NCBI RefSeq assembly: GCF_017656475.1
Contig: NZ_JACDNT010000011.1
Span: 1 to 59,054, forward strand
Length of the DNA stretch: 59,054 nt
Reading direction: 5' to 3'
Origin: Archaeoglobus sp.
GTDB taxonomy: Archaea; Halobacteriota; Archaeoglobi; Archaeoglobales; Archaeoglobaceae
In this document: positions 1 through 9,498 of the stretch, piece by piece
How the letters are laid out: each line of letters starts with the position of its first letter
How positions within the stretch are numbered: position 1 is the first letter of the stretch
The notes under the pieces: model-generated
Told to the model about the DNA's origin: nothing
Databases searched by the model: none
The model's input: only the letters and a program-made list of their open reading frames with translations
Made by a program: the position numbers and the translations under genes

Positions 1-59
1 TTTATGCTGTACTACAACCGATTGAGGTGGTGTTTGTGTTAAGTGGACAGGTCCGGTAA
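1..59 (+). CDS. possible 3' end of an upstream gene (partial)
   Basis: Reading from base 3, an open frame runs off the left edge and ends at a TAA at 57-59. It translates to a hydrophobic tail rich in V, L and I that ends in SGQVR. Only 18 codons are visible, so no family can be named. A second short frame starts at an ATG at 62 and ends at a TGA at 140-142 (26 residues, beginning MGITRISKDNLKRL). It could be a tiny gene or decayed coding sequence. Both are weak calls made because the codons look protein-like. Confidence 0.25.
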   Translation, partial: YAVLQPIEVVFVLSGQVR

Positions 60-142
60 TTATGGGAATTACTCGAATATCAAAAGATAATCTCAAGAGA
101 CTTAATATTGCCGCCACAAGCACAGTCCATAACTATTTTTGA

Positions 143-181
143 CGCTAAAAATGAACATTATCACCATTAACATTTTTAGCG
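143..181. repeat. perfect 11-bp inverted repeat upstream of the secreted-protein gene
   Basis: CGCTAAAAATG at 143-153 is matched exactly by its reverse complement CATTTTTAGCG at 171-181, with a 17-base spacer. It lies 20-60 bases before the start of the 203 gene and is followed by an AT-rich stretch (about 187-201) that can serve as the TATA box. It could be an operator, or the terminator hairpin of whatever lies to the left. Confidence 0.55.
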
Positions 182-202
182 AAAAATTTTAATAATTTAA
201 TT

Positions 203-2623
203 ATGCATCATAGACCTGTGAGATCAATAACGCTCATACTGCTAATCACCGTGTTGAGTTTTGCCGTCGTTAATGTGGTTGAGGCGAAGACTTATACGAT
301 AAATTTTGCTGGAATCACCCAGTCCTATCCATATTTTAACGCTTATGAATACGATCACGAAAGCGGCACACCAAAAGGTAACCCCTCATCGGAAACAACT
401 CCTCCTGGAACCTACGATGAATTCACCGATGCCGAGTATCAGCAGATCTGGTATCAGGACGGCGATATGGCTGATCCGGGTTACGAGACGCACTACTTTA
501 TTTTTAAACTACCGTCAGAGGAAAATGCAATTGATAGTATACGCATAAGGTGGTACGGGCGGGCAGATGATTCAAATGACGATGTTAGACTTTTCATCTA
601 CAACTGGAGTGTTGGGAGCTGGTTAAATACTAATGCTTACATTGATGGCACTTCTTCTCAGTGGATAGATTACACCCTTGCAAGTCCAGAGCATGATCCA
701 GACAATTATATTTCACCCAATGGCTACCTCCACTTAGCATTTGTGGGATATTCTGACGGATGGTTTGATGGCGACGGCCAACCCCAGACAGACTACATCG
801 AACTCATCGTAGAGGTTAACGATGCATACGTTCAGCAAGCGTGTGTGGATTACGATGCTTCAACTGTCCCGCGTGACTGGGATGGATTTTTTGATGACGA
901 TGCAATACGCGTGCAGGCAAGAGCAACAACCACAGAAGGCACACCAATTCCCTACTACCCGTCATTTTATCTCAAAGCAGAATGGGACGGTGGTAGTGGA
1001 ACATTTGGAGGGGGTGCTATGGATTCGACTGGCTGGGCTACTGTTAGCGGAAGGCCGATTGATGGTGGAGTGACTGATAAGTGGCGTGTGACGCTCAATG
1101 TTGGTGTTGGCGATGGTATCGCTAACGGAGTGCCATATGAGGCCAGTTCTGCATGTAATGAAGAGGATTTTGCCAACAATATAGCCATAACCCCCGGAAG
1201 TTACGACATCACATTAATTGGCCGCTATTGGGACGTTGGTGGTGGGGATTGGGTAAGGATAAGATGGATTGCCGAACCGGAAGATGTTTCTCACGTTAAC
1301 ATTGGAGGATACAATATACCGGTAGCTCAGCACTTCGACAACTGGGACTTTTTGCTGTGGAAGATGGGCGTGGTTGACCCAAACAACGATAACGATGGTG
1401 AAACTGAAGGTGTCAACGGTAACACAAACGATATGGATTCTGAATGTTATCCTGCATGTGTAGGTCCCGACGACAGTCCATACTGCCCCGGAATGGATAG
1501 CTGCAGAAACGGTAGAGGGATAATCATAGCCACTTATCCTGCAGGATGCTGCATCAGGGAGCGTGATGGCAATGTGAGTGCTCATGACTGTGGAACTTAT
1601 ATGAGCGGATACAGGTTTGGACCACTTTTGCAATTCAACCTGCCGGATCACGCCCTAGGTGAAGTCGGAAAGTCGGCTATGTTTGTATGTAAGGAATACA
1701 ACACTTTAAGCGGATTGCTTAGTACGACAGAGTATAGCGGTCATGAGGGTTGTGGAGGTGGAAATTGTAGACTTCATTGCACTCTCTTAGAGATATTAGG
1801 TGCCGATATTGGAATGTCTCCTGGTGCTACAGAGTATCTTGCAAAAAACGGTCTCACGCTTATAATACCTGTAATTAGACCCTGGCCCAACGGCGGCCTT
1901 GGTACCCTCAGCTTTATTGGCTTAGCTGCTGACAATCAGCATGTCGTTGGGCTGGTTATCGGCCATCGCTGGGGAATTCACCCATTTACAGCACTCGTTA
2001 CATCCATGCCGAGCGGGAGTTATCCGGCAGATGATGATGTAGATGGCTGGCAGAACTTCTATCCAACGTGGATATACTACTTACTTCGCAACTTGGCCTA
2101 CAACATAAAAGTCATAGGAGAGGAACTGTGGCACTGGAAGGATCGGTATCCTCAGAGTGGTGAAGATAACATTATACTTGCAAATAGGGCTTTTAACAAA
2201 TTTTTGCTGGACTTCATACCTTACCTTGATGAGACACTATGGATACTTCAGGCCAGTGGAAATAACACAATTCATCCTTTTATCGTATCAATGTTTACCC
2301 AGCTATACGATAACGCAAGGATTGTCAAATACATAGTAACAAATTCCACTCTAAGGTCAGAATTTGCAAACACTGTAGGAACAGCCTTAACATACTTGCC
2401 AAACATAACCGGACCTGTGGATGGGTCAACATCTCTGAACTACTTCCTCAAGTACAGAGTACAGATGCCTTATGACGAGAAGGAGTCCGTAAATTATCAG
2501 TTGATGAAATTGCTAGATCAGATAACTTCCTTCGTTGTAACAATCCTGCACCACATCCCGATTATGGAATATGTCCCCAATTCACCCGGCTGGAGCTTCG
2601 GAAACTGGATATCTGACTATTAA
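203..2623 (+). CDS. secreted protein of unknown function, cysteine-containing
   Basis: This encodes 806 residues with an N-terminal signal peptide: a basic start, then a hydrophobic run LILLITVLSFAVV ending near AEA/K at about residue 29. The mature protein is rich in Asp, Gly, Trp and Tyr. It has a cysteine-rich patch at about residues 405-465 (motifs ECYPAC, YCPGMDSC, GCC) and further Cys around 495-525, suggesting disulfides in an extracellular protein. No C-terminal membrane anchor is visible, so it is probably released or held by other surface proteins. A GTG at 218 (VRSITLILL) is an alternative start that better fits leaderless transcription from the AT-rich box at about 187-201. I recognise no family. 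It stands next to another exported gene, which fits an accessory surface-protein region. Confidence 0.75.
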   Translation: MHHRPVRSITLILLITVLSFAVVNVVEAKTYTINFAGITQSYPYFNAYEYDHESGTPKGNPSSETTPPGTYDEFTDAEYQQIWYQDGDMADPGYETHYFIFKLPSEENAIDSIRIRWYGRADDSNDDVRLFIYNWSVGSWLNTNAYIDGTSSQWIDYTLASPEHDPDNYISPNGYLHLAFVGYSDGWFDGDGQPQTDYIELIVEVNDAYVQQACVDYDASTVPRDWDGFFDDDAIRVQARATTTEGTPIPYYPSFYLKAEWDGGSGTFGGGAMDSTGWATVSGRPIDGGVTDKWRVTLNVGVGDGIANGVPYEASSACNEEDFANNIAITPGSYDITLIGRYWDVGGGDWVRIRWIAEPEDVSHVNIGGYNIPVAQHFDNWDFLLWKMGVVDPNNDNDGETEGVNGNTNDMDSECYPACVGPDDSPYCPGMDSCRNGRGIIIATYPAGCCIRERDGNVSAHDCGTYMSGYRFGPLLQFNLPDHALGEVGKSAMFVCKEYNTLSGLLSTTEYSGHEGCGGGNCRLHCTLLEILGADIGMSPGATEYLAKNGLTLIIPVIRPWPNGGLGTLSFIGLAADNQHVVGLVIGHRWGIHPFTALVTSMPSGSYPADDDVDGWQNFYPTWIYYLLRNLAYNIKVIGEELWHWKDRYPQSGEDNIILANRAFNKFLLDFIPYLDETLWILQASGNNTIHPFIVSMFTQLYDNARIVKYIVTNSTLRSEFANTVGTALTYLPNITGPVDGSTSLNYFLKYRVQMPYDEKESVNYQLMKLLDQITSFVVTILHHIPIMEYVPNSPGWSFGNWISDY

Positions 2624-2633
2624 CACTTGCTTG

Positions 2634-3233
2634 CTAAGACATGTAGTATATTAGGTAGCCCACCAAAATTGCAACAGTAAGCAGAAAAACAGCCACTACT
2701 GGAGACGAGTTCGGTTCTTTTTCAACTATGTATGTGTTCGAGATTTTGACATTGTCCAATCCCTCATAAGTTTTTTCCCAAATCAGCTTTCCATCAAGGC
2801 TAAGTTTCCCAAGCCAGATGCAGGTAGTTCCATTACACTCCTTGCTACTCACAACCAAATACCCATCAGTACTATTTAGAATTCTCACAGTTCCAAACAC
2901 AAATGATAGAAAAGTGAAATTTCTTTTTATTGTTTTATTCCATTCACCCATCGCACTAACCCAGATAAAGCCACTCTCATTCCCTCCAGAACCTGCAATA
3001 ACCTTATCATCTTTGTTTGCAGTCACCGACCAACCGGCCGTAATCCTACCATACTTAAAAAATTTTTTCCAGTCCAAGTTTCCGTTTTTATCGAGTTTTA
3101 AAGCGATGGCTTTAACAGGAGTGGTCGTGTTTGCAAAATTCTCTACTTTTACATTCCACACTTCCCCAACGATTATGTATCCATCCTCTACTTCCGCCAC
3201 ATCCCATGCAATGTCGTCAAAGCCCGAAATCAA
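2634..3233 (-). pseudogene. C-terminal half of a frameshifted propeller-repeat membrane protein
   Basis: This frame continues the repeat protein encoded just upstream on the same strand. It opens directly at the point where the upstream frame stops, with only a TTG available as a start, and carries on the same repeat (DDIAWDV..DGYIIVGE, then LDKNGNLDWKK). It ends with a transmembrane helix (VVAVFLLTVAILVGYLIYYM) that would anchor the protein by its C-terminus. Removing one G from the GGG at about 3227-3229 joins the two frames into the uninterrupted sequence WNRTFDFGFDDIAWDV, exactly as the repeat demands. The two pieces are therefore best read as one gene with a single-base frameshift or sequence error. 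Confidence 0.7.
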
Positions 3234-3903
3234 AGGTTCTGTTCCACTCCACTTCTCCTTTCCTGTTAAACTTCACCACCAAGATGTCGTAGTTGCCGTA
3301 GAGCCTAAGCCCTCCTCTGTAATCCCCCACGCTTCCAACACCAATATATCCCCCGTCTGCCGTCTTTTTAACTCGCTTGATACTGTCATAGTCTCTGTAA
3401 TTAATTTCATTCTTCCACAGCTCTCTACCTCTCTCATCAAACTGCACAAACCATACATCCTCATTTATACAACCATCTTTACACGGTGCTATTGTAATCG
3501 ATGCGATAACTCTCTTTCCATCTCCTACTATTGAAGTTGCGCTGTCTCCCTTACCACCGTAATCATACTTTTTCTGCCAAAGAACGTTGCCAGCATCATC
3601 TAACATTATAATCCAGGCATCATTACCATGACAACCCGTAACACCTCCAACCACATACCCTTTATCAACTCTATCAATATTCCACACCTGCGACCTGCAC
3701 TCTCCAACATATGTTCTATTCCAGATCTCATTACCTTGCGAGTCGACCTTTATGAGCCATGCATAGCTCCACTTATAGTTCAGCCCGGTAGCACCAGCTA
3801 TAATATATCCGCCATCGGGAGATTTTGCTATATCAAAAGCCATACTCCATCCTGAGGCAGGTATGGCAAGGGCCAAGACTACAAAAGGTAGCAGTAGTCT
3901 CAC
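3217..3903 (-). pseudogene. N-terminal half of a frameshifted exported propeller-repeat protein
   Basis: This is the 5' part of the gene that continues at 2634-3233. Repeats of about 50 residues have the form DGGYIIAG...D.W..K.D..GN..W...Y, seen with variations at least four times, typical of archaeal 'delta-60 / beta-propeller' surface proteins. The open frame reaches a TTG at 4056, but that would leave 2 bases between divergent genes. I prefer the GTG at 3903, which gives a clean signal peptide (VRLLLPFVVLALAIPASG). The frame ends at a TGA immediately after WNRTFDFGL, in the middle of a repeat. The joined product would be about 425 residues with a signal peptide and a C-terminal anchor. Whether the break is biological or an assembly error cannot be decided here. 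Confidence 0.7.
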
Positions 3904-4058
3904 AATTTTATGCAGTGTGTTGAACAATTTAAATTTTCTTAACTTTCTGGATAAAGATTCGCTCCAACCGGTAGGGCGTTTTTGTGAAGTAACAACAATC
4001 AAAACACCACTTCCTACCAGAACTAAAAATATAAACCCCCAAGAACCAATAAACAAAC

Positions 4059-5066
4059 ATGATGCTGTACTTCTTCGACCCGATATACATGATGCTGGCG
4101 ATGGTGGGCTATCTTGTGATGCTGCTCTTGGCCTCCACCATAGCCCCCAAGGTTGCCAGCAGAGTCTCGGGAAAGTTCTCCCTTTTCACGTCAATGGTTC
4201 TCTTAGCTGCGATGATTCTCTCAATCTCAGCCGCCATCATATACCTGATACTCGCCTATTCCGGAGTTTACATCAGCTTCTACGGCCTTATAATCTTCCT
4301 GCTCGCCATCAACCTCCTGATGTACCTTTTCTCCCCCTACATCATCAACCTGAGCTACGGGGCTGAGAGGGATGAAAGGCTCCAGATGGTCGTAAACAGC
4401 GTTGCCAGGAGGTTGAACATGAGGCCACCAAAGGCCGTCATTGTGAGAGCACCACCAAATGCCTTTGCGTACGGCAACTTCCTGACAGGCAAGTACGTTG
4501 CAGTCTCAGAATCATTGATGAGAATGCTCAGTCAGGAGGAGCTTGAAGCAGTAATAGGCCACGAACTCGGCCACCACAAGCACAAAGACAATGCGGTAAT
4601 GCTCCTGTTCGGCTTGCTGCCCTCAGTAATATTCTACCTCGGTTACGCTCTGATTCACTCCTCATTTAGAGACGACAGAAGGGGTGCTCAGCTTGCGATA
4701 ATCGGCATAGCGGCAGTTTTAATTTCCTTCATCGTGCAAATACTCGTTCTCGCCTTCAGCAGGCTCAGAGAATACTACGCGGACTTTGAAGGAGTCAGGG
4801 CGACGAACAAAGACGCCATGCAGAGGAGCTTAGCAAAGATACACCTCTTCTACCACCGCTACCCTGACTACCTCGCCCCTATACAGGACAGCAAGTTCAG
4901 AACTCTCTTCATATATGCATTCACCAACGCTGTGGCTGAGCCGATAACGAGAGCGGACATCGAGGCTCTTAAGAACATGAAGATAAGCCCGATACAGGAG
5001 TTCCTGTCAACACACCCACCACTGCCGAAGAGGTTAAGGTTTATTGAGAGCATCAGAGTTTTTTAA
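4059..5066 (+). CDS. htpX: HtpX-like M48 zinc metalloprotease
   Basis: This is a membrane-bound zinc endopeptidase of family M48, the group that degrades damaged membrane proteins. Of 335 residues, the first ~95 hold three or four membrane segments. The zinc-binding HELGHH motif starts at residue 168, two more hydrophobic segments follow at about 182-200 and 213-234, and the third zinc ligand is the Glu of EYYADFEG (E238). Length and order match HtpX. An AT-rich TATA-like box (about 4025-4036) lies ~25-30 bases before the ATG and no ribosome-binding site precedes it, suggesting a leaderless transcript. A second ATG follows immediately at 4062. It is transcribed divergently from the propeller gene and ends just before the convergent pycA. 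Confidence 0.88.
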   Translation: MMLYFFDPIYMMLAMVGYLVMLLLASTIAPKVASRVSGKFSLFTSMVLLAAMILSISAAIIYLILAYSGVYISFYGLIIFLLAINLLMYLFSPYIINLSYGAERDERLQMVVNSVARRLNMRPPKAVIVRAPPNAFAYGNFLTGKYVAVSESLMRMLSQEELEAVIGHELGHHKHKDNAVMLLFGLLPSVIFYLGYALIHSSFRDDRRGAQLAIIGIAAVLISFIVQILVLAFSRLREYYADFEGVRATNKDAMQRSLAKIHLFYHRYPDYLAPIQDSKFRTLFIYAFTNAVAEPITRADIEALKNMKISPIQEFLSTHPPLPKRLRFIESIRVF

Positions 5067-5104
5067 ATTTTTGGAGCTTGTTGGGTTCAAAATTAGGAAA
5101 AATC

Positions 5105-6625
5105 TCAGGCACCCAGGCTGAAAATCGCCTGCCAGATTCTTTGCTCAATTCCGTATTCTTCCTCCTCTTCATATAGGTCGATTGCTGTAACAATTGCGGA
5201 TATTTCCTCCCTTGAGAGGTCGCTCTCCATGAATATTTCGTCAAGCCTGGCCTTGATGGGTCTGAAGGCGGCCATGTATTCCTTGACATTCTCTGCTATG
5301 TTCCTCTCCTCCACGAATTTTGTGTGGATGTTGCCCTTCACATACTCCTCGTCGTTCATCACCGCAACGTGGAACGGTATGTTCGTCTCCACACCCTCTA
5401 TGATGTACTCGTAGAGAGCCCTCTTCATCCTCGCAATAGCCTCCCTCCTTGTCTCGCCGTAGGCTATCAGCTTGGATATCATGCTGTCGTACTCCTCTGG
5501 AATTCTGTAACCCATGTGGATGCCACTATCAACTCTCACCCCTATCCCACCGGGACTTCTGTAGTGCACAATTCTGCCACTTCTCGGATAGAAGTTGACC
5601 GGGTCTTCAGCGTTTATTCTGCACTCAATCGCATGTCCCCGTATCTTCACATCTTCTTGCTTGTGCCTTAGTTCCTCTCCGCTGGCAATCAGAATTTGGT
5701 ACTTAACGATGTCAATTCCGGTGACAATTTCCGTTATTGTGTGCTCCACCTGAAGCCTTGAGTTTATCTCAAGGAAGTAGAAGTTCCCGTACTCGTAGAG
5801 AAACTCAAAAGTCCCTGCGTTGGTGTATTCTATCTCCTTAGCACCCTTTACCGCCAGTTTCCCAATCCTTTCCCTCATCTCGTCATTCAGCGCCGGAGAT
5901 GGGGCTTCCTCTATGAGCTTCTGATGCCTCCTTTGAATGCTGCACTCCCTCTCGCCCAGATGAATAACGTTTCCGTGATGGTCTGCGAGAATCTGCACCT
6001 CTATGTGCCTCGGCTTTGCAAGATACTTTTCGAGGTAAACGGTAGAGTCCTTGAAGTACCTCTCACCCAGCTTCTTCGACTTCCTGAACGCATCCTCAAG
6101 CTCTTCCGGGCTGTTAACAACAACAATGCCTATCCCGCCCCCTCCACCGGATGCTTTAAGGGCTACAGGATAGCCAATTTTCTCAGCCCACTCCCTCGCC
6201 TCATCAACACTCTCAACTCTCGGCGAACCCGGAATCACAGGCACTCCTGCTTTCTGCATCATCTCCCTTGATTTCACCTTTGAACCTGCGATGCGTATTA
6301 CCTCAGGAGAGGGGCCTATAAATACGATCCCTTCCTCCTCGCACCTCTCCGCAAACTCCGCGTTTTCTGCCAGAAATCCGTAACCGGGATGAATTGCCTC
6401 TGCCCCGGATTTCTTCGCAACCTCGATAATCTTATCAATGTTGAGATAGCTGCTCCTCGGATCTGCTTTGCCTATGTAGTAACATTCATCCGCATAAACT
6501 CTGTGAAAGGCTCTTTTGTCTGCAGAACTGTAAACTGCAACGCTCTCTATCCCAAGCTCCCTGCACGCTCTCATCACTCTTACTGCAATTTCCCCCCTGT
6601 TTGCCACCAGAATTTTGCTGAACAT
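5105..6625 (-). CDS. pycA: pyruvate carboxylase subunit A (biotin carboxylase)
   Basis: This is the ATP-dependent biotin carboxylase subunit of the two-subunit archaeal pyruvate carboxylase (or a related acyl-CoA/2-oxoacid carboxylase). It carboxylates biotin on a separate carrier subunit. The 506 residues begin with the canonical [13 protein letters not shown]. The ATP-grasp glycine loop [10 protein letters not shown] is at 158-166, and the catalytic signature [14 protein letters not shown] lies at 286-299. The length fits archaeal PycA (~500 residues). No carrier/carboxyltransferase subunit is encoded in the window, so substrate is inferred from family only. It is divergent from leuA across a 144-base region holding a TATA-like TTTTTAAAC on its own strand about 30 bases before the start and two TACGTA elements. 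Confidence 0.88.
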   Translation of the reverse strand: MFSKILVANRGEIAVRVMRACRELGIESVAVYSSADKRAFHRVYADECYYIGKADPRSSYLNIDKIIEVAKKSGAEAIHPGYGFLAENAEFAERCEEEGIVFIGPSPEVIRIAGSKVKSREMMQKAGVPVIPGSPRVESVDEAREWAEKIGYPVALKASGGGGGIGIVVVNSPEELEDAFRKSKKLGERYFKDSTVYLEKYLAKPRHIEVQILADHHGNVIHLGERECSIQRRHQKLIEEAPSPALNDEMRERIGKLAVKGAKEIEYTNAGTFEFLYEYGNFYFLEINSRLQVEHTITEIVTGIDIVKYQILIASGEELRHKQEDVKIRGHAIECRINAEDPVNFYPRSGRIVHYRSPGGIGVRVDSGIHMGYRIPEEYDSMISKLIAYGETRREAIARMKRALYEYIIEGVETNIPFHVAVMNDEEYVKGNIHTKFVEERNIAENVKEYMAAFRPIKARLDEIFMESDLSREEISAIVTAIDLYEEEEEYGIEQRIWQAIFSLGA

Positions 6626-6682
6626 CCAGTTTTAAGGCTAAAACCACCGGTTTAAAAACCTTTTTTCAAATAGAAGGAGAGA

Positions 6683-6723
6683 AATACGTAAAATGCAAGT
6701 AAACGCAACAGGAATACGTATTC
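6683..6723. promoter_or_regulatory. paired TACGTA elements between pycA and leuA (candidate operator)
   Basis: AATACGTA occurs at 6683-6690 and again at 6713-6720, exactly 30 bases apart (about three helical turns). The second copy is the centre of a perfect 12-bp palindrome GAATACGTATTC (6712-6723). The pair lies in the divergent region, upstream of the leuA TATA box (about 6747-6757) and of the pycA promoter. The spacing suggests a dimeric or tetrameric regulator bound on one face of the helix. The regulator is not identifiable. Confidence 0.45.
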
Positions 6724-6769
6724 AGTTTGTAGTAGATGTTCAGAATTTTATTTATCTCAATAAATTGTT

Positions 6770-8317
6770 ATGTTGGATACCGAAAACAATTTACAGCCTG
6801 GCTTAGTTTCAACAGTGATGAACACTATCAAAGTTTTCGACACAACTCTAAGAGATGGAGAGCAGATGCCAGGAGTGTCGCTCCCGCAGGAGTACAAAAT
6901 TAGAATAGCAAAGCAGCTCGACAAGCTCGGTGTTGACGTTATTGAGGCTGGATTCCCCTCAGCAACCAAAGGCGAGTTTGAGTCGGTTAAGGAGATAAGC
7001 TCCCTCGGTCTTAATGCAGAAGTTTGTGGTCTCGCGAGAATCGTTAAGGAGGATATCGATGCTGCTCTCAAGGCTAACGTTGATATGGTTCATATTTTCG
7101 TCCCAACTTCAAAAATTCAGATTGAACACACCGTAAAAATGTCAAGAGAGGAAATTATCGAGAAGTCGGTTGAGTGTGTTGAGTACATTAAGTCTCACGG
7201 CGTTAAATGCTTGTTTTCTGCCATGGATGCCACAAGAACGGAGGTTGAATACCTGAAGCAGATTTTCAAGGCCGTTGAGGAGGCAAAGGTTGACGTGGTG
7301 AACGTTCCCGACACCGTAGGTGTGGCAACCCCCTTCAAATTTTACGAGTTAATCAAGCAGCTCAGAGAGCATCTGAAGGTTCCGATAGATGTCCACTGCC
7401 ACAACGATTTTGGTTTGGCTGTTGCCAACACCTACGCAGCGGTTATGGCTGGAGCTAATGAGGTGCAGGTTACCGTGAACGGAATAGGCGAGAGAGCAGG
7501 AAATGCAGACCTCGCTCAGGTAGTTATGATTCTTCACGCCATTGAGGGAATAAAGACTAACATTAAAACTGAACACCTTTTTGAAACTTCAAAGCTTGTT
7601 GAAAGGCTCACCGGAGTGAAGATGCCACCAAACCACCCCATTGTTGGGGAGAATGCTTTCAGCCACGAAAGCGGAATACACGCACACGGAGTGCTGAAAG
7701 AGTTCTCAACATTCGAACCGGGAGTTGTTACTCCTGAAATGGTTGGACACAGGAGGAGAATAGTAATAGGGAAGCATGCCGGGAGATACCAGATAAAGAA
7801 GATCCTTGAGGAGGCCGGCTACCACCTTGACGAGGAGCAGCTTAACCAGGTGTTCGAGAAGGTAAAGGAAATGGGAGATAAGGGTAAGAGGGTAACAGAC
7901 CTGGACTTGTTCGCCATTGCGGAAGTTGTCATCGGTGAGCTGAAGAAAGAGGAAAAGGCAATTCTCGTTGATGAGGTTACGGTTCTGACAGGAAACAAGA
8001 TCACTCCGACTGCGGTTCTGAACGCAGAGGTTTTTGGAAATAGGAAGGTGACGTCTGCTATCGGAGTTGGACCGGTTGACGCATCCCTCAAAGCCGTCAC
8101 CTCGCTTGTAGGAGAGAGCATCAGAATAACGGAATTCAGGATGGATGCTATAACCGGAGGAAGCGATGCTTTGGCTGAGGTTTACGTTACGGTTGAGGAT
8201 GATGAAGGACACACCTTCACCTCAAGAGGTGCTGCACAAGACATCGTCATGGCCTCAATCAATGCAGTCATTAATGCAGTTAACTACCTGCTGAGAATGA
8301 AGAGGAGAAAGCCTTGA
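6770..8317 (+). CDS. leuA: 2-isopropylmalate synthase
   Basis: This enzyme condenses acetyl-CoA with 2-oxoisovalerate at the first committed step of leucine synthesis. It has 515 residues: a HMGL-like TIM barrel with the TLRDGEQ signature (26-32), metal-binding HCHND (209-213) and the GENAFSHESGIHAHG motif (about 293-307), followed by a C-terminal LeuA allosteric domain (about 390-510). Full length with the regulatory domain favours LeuA over a homocitrate synthase. A citramalate synthase (CimA), which shares this architecture, is the main alternative. The start at 6770 fits a leaderless transcript from TTTATTTATC about 20 bases upstream. An in-frame ATG at 6818, where homology begins, is possible. 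It is followed after 8 bases by an RCK-domain gene. Confidence 0.85.
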   Translation: MLDTENNLQPGLVSTVMNTIKVFDTTLRDGEQMPGVSLPQEYKIRIAKQLDKLGVDVIEAGFPSATKGEFESVKEISSLGLNAEVCGLARIVKEDIDAALKANVDMVHIFVPTSKIQIEHTVKMSREEIIEKSVECVEYIKSHGVKCLFSAMDATRTEVEYLKQIFKAVEEAKVDVVNVPDTVGVATPFKFYELIKQLREHLKVPIDVHCHNDFGLAVANTYAAVMAGANEVQVTVNGIGERAGNADLAQVVMILHAIEGIKTNIKTEHLFETSKLVERLTGVKMPPNHPIVGENAFSHESGIHAHGVLKEFSTFEPGVVTPEMVGHRRRIVIGKHAGRYQIKKILEEAGYHLDEEQLNQVFEKVKEMGDKGKRVTDLDLFAIAEVVIGELKKEEKAILVDEVTVLTGNKITPTAVLNAEVFGNRKVTSAIGVGPVDASLKAVTSLVGESIRITEFRMDAITGGSDALAEVYVTVEDDEGHTFTSRGAAQDIVMASINAVINAVNYLLRMKRRKP

Positions 8318-8325
8318 GGTGGTAG

Positions 8326-9498
8326 ATGGAATACATTCTCGTTTCGACTGGAGATAGAGCGGCAAGAATAGCCTCAAAGCTTCCCGACTGCATAATTATT
8401 GATAGAGATGCGAATTCAGCCAAGAGACTCGCTGAGAGGGGATTTGAGGTTTTAAACGAAGATGCCTCAAATCCAGAAGTTCTTGCAAGGTTTGATACAG
8501 ATAGCAAGATAATTCTCGCAGATGATGATGAATTCAACCTGAAGGTTGCAAAGGTTGCCAAGCTACTCGGATTCGAAGTTTTCGCCATTGCGAGAGATGA
8601 GGAGAAGTGCTGGCTTTACGAATCAGAAGGAATATCGAGAATCTGTGGTTCAGTCGAGGCTTTGCTCTCGACAATTTTTGAGAAGAACAGATATTTCGAA
8701 ATAAAGGTTGGAGAAGAGATGGACGGCAAGACGCTCAAAGAATACGATGCCGGCGAGGATTGCATGGTTATCTCCATTTTTCGAGATGGGAAAGTTCTGC
8801 AGCCCTTTCCGGAGCTTGAGATGAGGGCTGGGGACACCTTAGCGCTTGTCTGCGGTGAGCAGGTTAGGTTGACAAAGAACCCTTTCGACAACATACTCCT
8901 CCTCAAAAGTGAAATGACGGAAAAAGAAATAAAAGAAGCGGAGATGGTGGCAGAGAGGTTCGGAGCTAACCTTATTGTCTTCGAAAAGGTTGGTAATGCT
9001 TACGCCTGCGTTCTCGAAGGACGTTCAGATAGCGTGAACCTTGAAGAGGCTGTTAAGATTCTCAAGAGGAGCGATGAGTTTGACCTGATTGCAACTACGC
9101 TGAAAGAGAAAAATGAAGACGTTTTGAAGCTGCTCGTTTCGAGTTTTCCGACACTCATTTTATCGGGAAAGGAAGACTACAGGAAAATCCTTGCTCTGGT
9201 GAACAACTCAAACCCGGATGTGATGATAAACATTGCAAAGGCGTTCTCAAGGTTTTTTGGTAAGGTGAAGGTTCTGTTTCTCGATGAAGAGCAGATAAAG
9301 CATTTCTCGAAGTTCACAGAAACTGGCCTTGAGGTTGAGGTCTCAACTGGAAATCCGATGGTTGATGCGGTGAGGGAGTTCAAAAGCGGATACAACTTGG
9401 TAATTCTCTCCCTCACAAACGATGTTGGGAATATTGACAGAGGTATCCTCTGGAAAATTATTCTGGATAAGGAAACATCGGTTGTGGTGGTGGAGTGA
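8326..9498 (+). CDS. RCK (TrkA-N/TrkA-C) regulatory protein of the adjacent antiporter
   Basis: This is a cytoplasmic nucleotide-binding regulator of a cation transporter. Of 390 residues, the first ~120 resemble a TrkA-N/RCK_N fold (acidic residue ending strand 2 in IIIDRDANSAKRL, then DDDEFNLKVAKVAKLLG), although the usual GxGxxG loop is replaced by STGDRA. Residues ~124-185 match the RCK_C domain (MDGKTLKEYD...LEMRAGDTLALVCG). The remaining ~200 residues look like two further alpha/beta modules with no name I can give. It has a ribosome-binding site GAGGTGGT before the ATG, and its 3' end overlaps the next gene by 4 bases (GTGA), indicating translational coupling with the CPA2 antiporter. 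The partnership with that transporter is inferred from this coupling. Confidence 0.72.
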   Translation: MEYILVSTGDRAARIASKLPDCIIIDRDANSAKRLAERGFEVLNEDASNPEVLARFDTDSKIILADDDEFNLKVAKVAKLLGFEVFAIARDEEKCWLYESEGISRICGSVEALLSTIFEKNRYFEIKVGEEMDGKTLKEYDAGEDCMVISIFRDGKVLQPFPELEMRAGDTLALVCGEQVRLTKNPFDNILLLKSEMTEKEIKEAEMVAERFGANLIVFEKVGNAYACVLEGRSDSVNLEEAVKILKRSDEFDLIATTLKEKNEDVLKLLVSSFPTLILSGKEDYRKILALVNNSNPDVMINIAKAFSRFFGKVKVLFLDEEQIKHFSKFTETGLEVEVSTGNPMVDAVREFKSGYNLVILSLTNDVGNIDRGILWKIILDKETSVVVVE

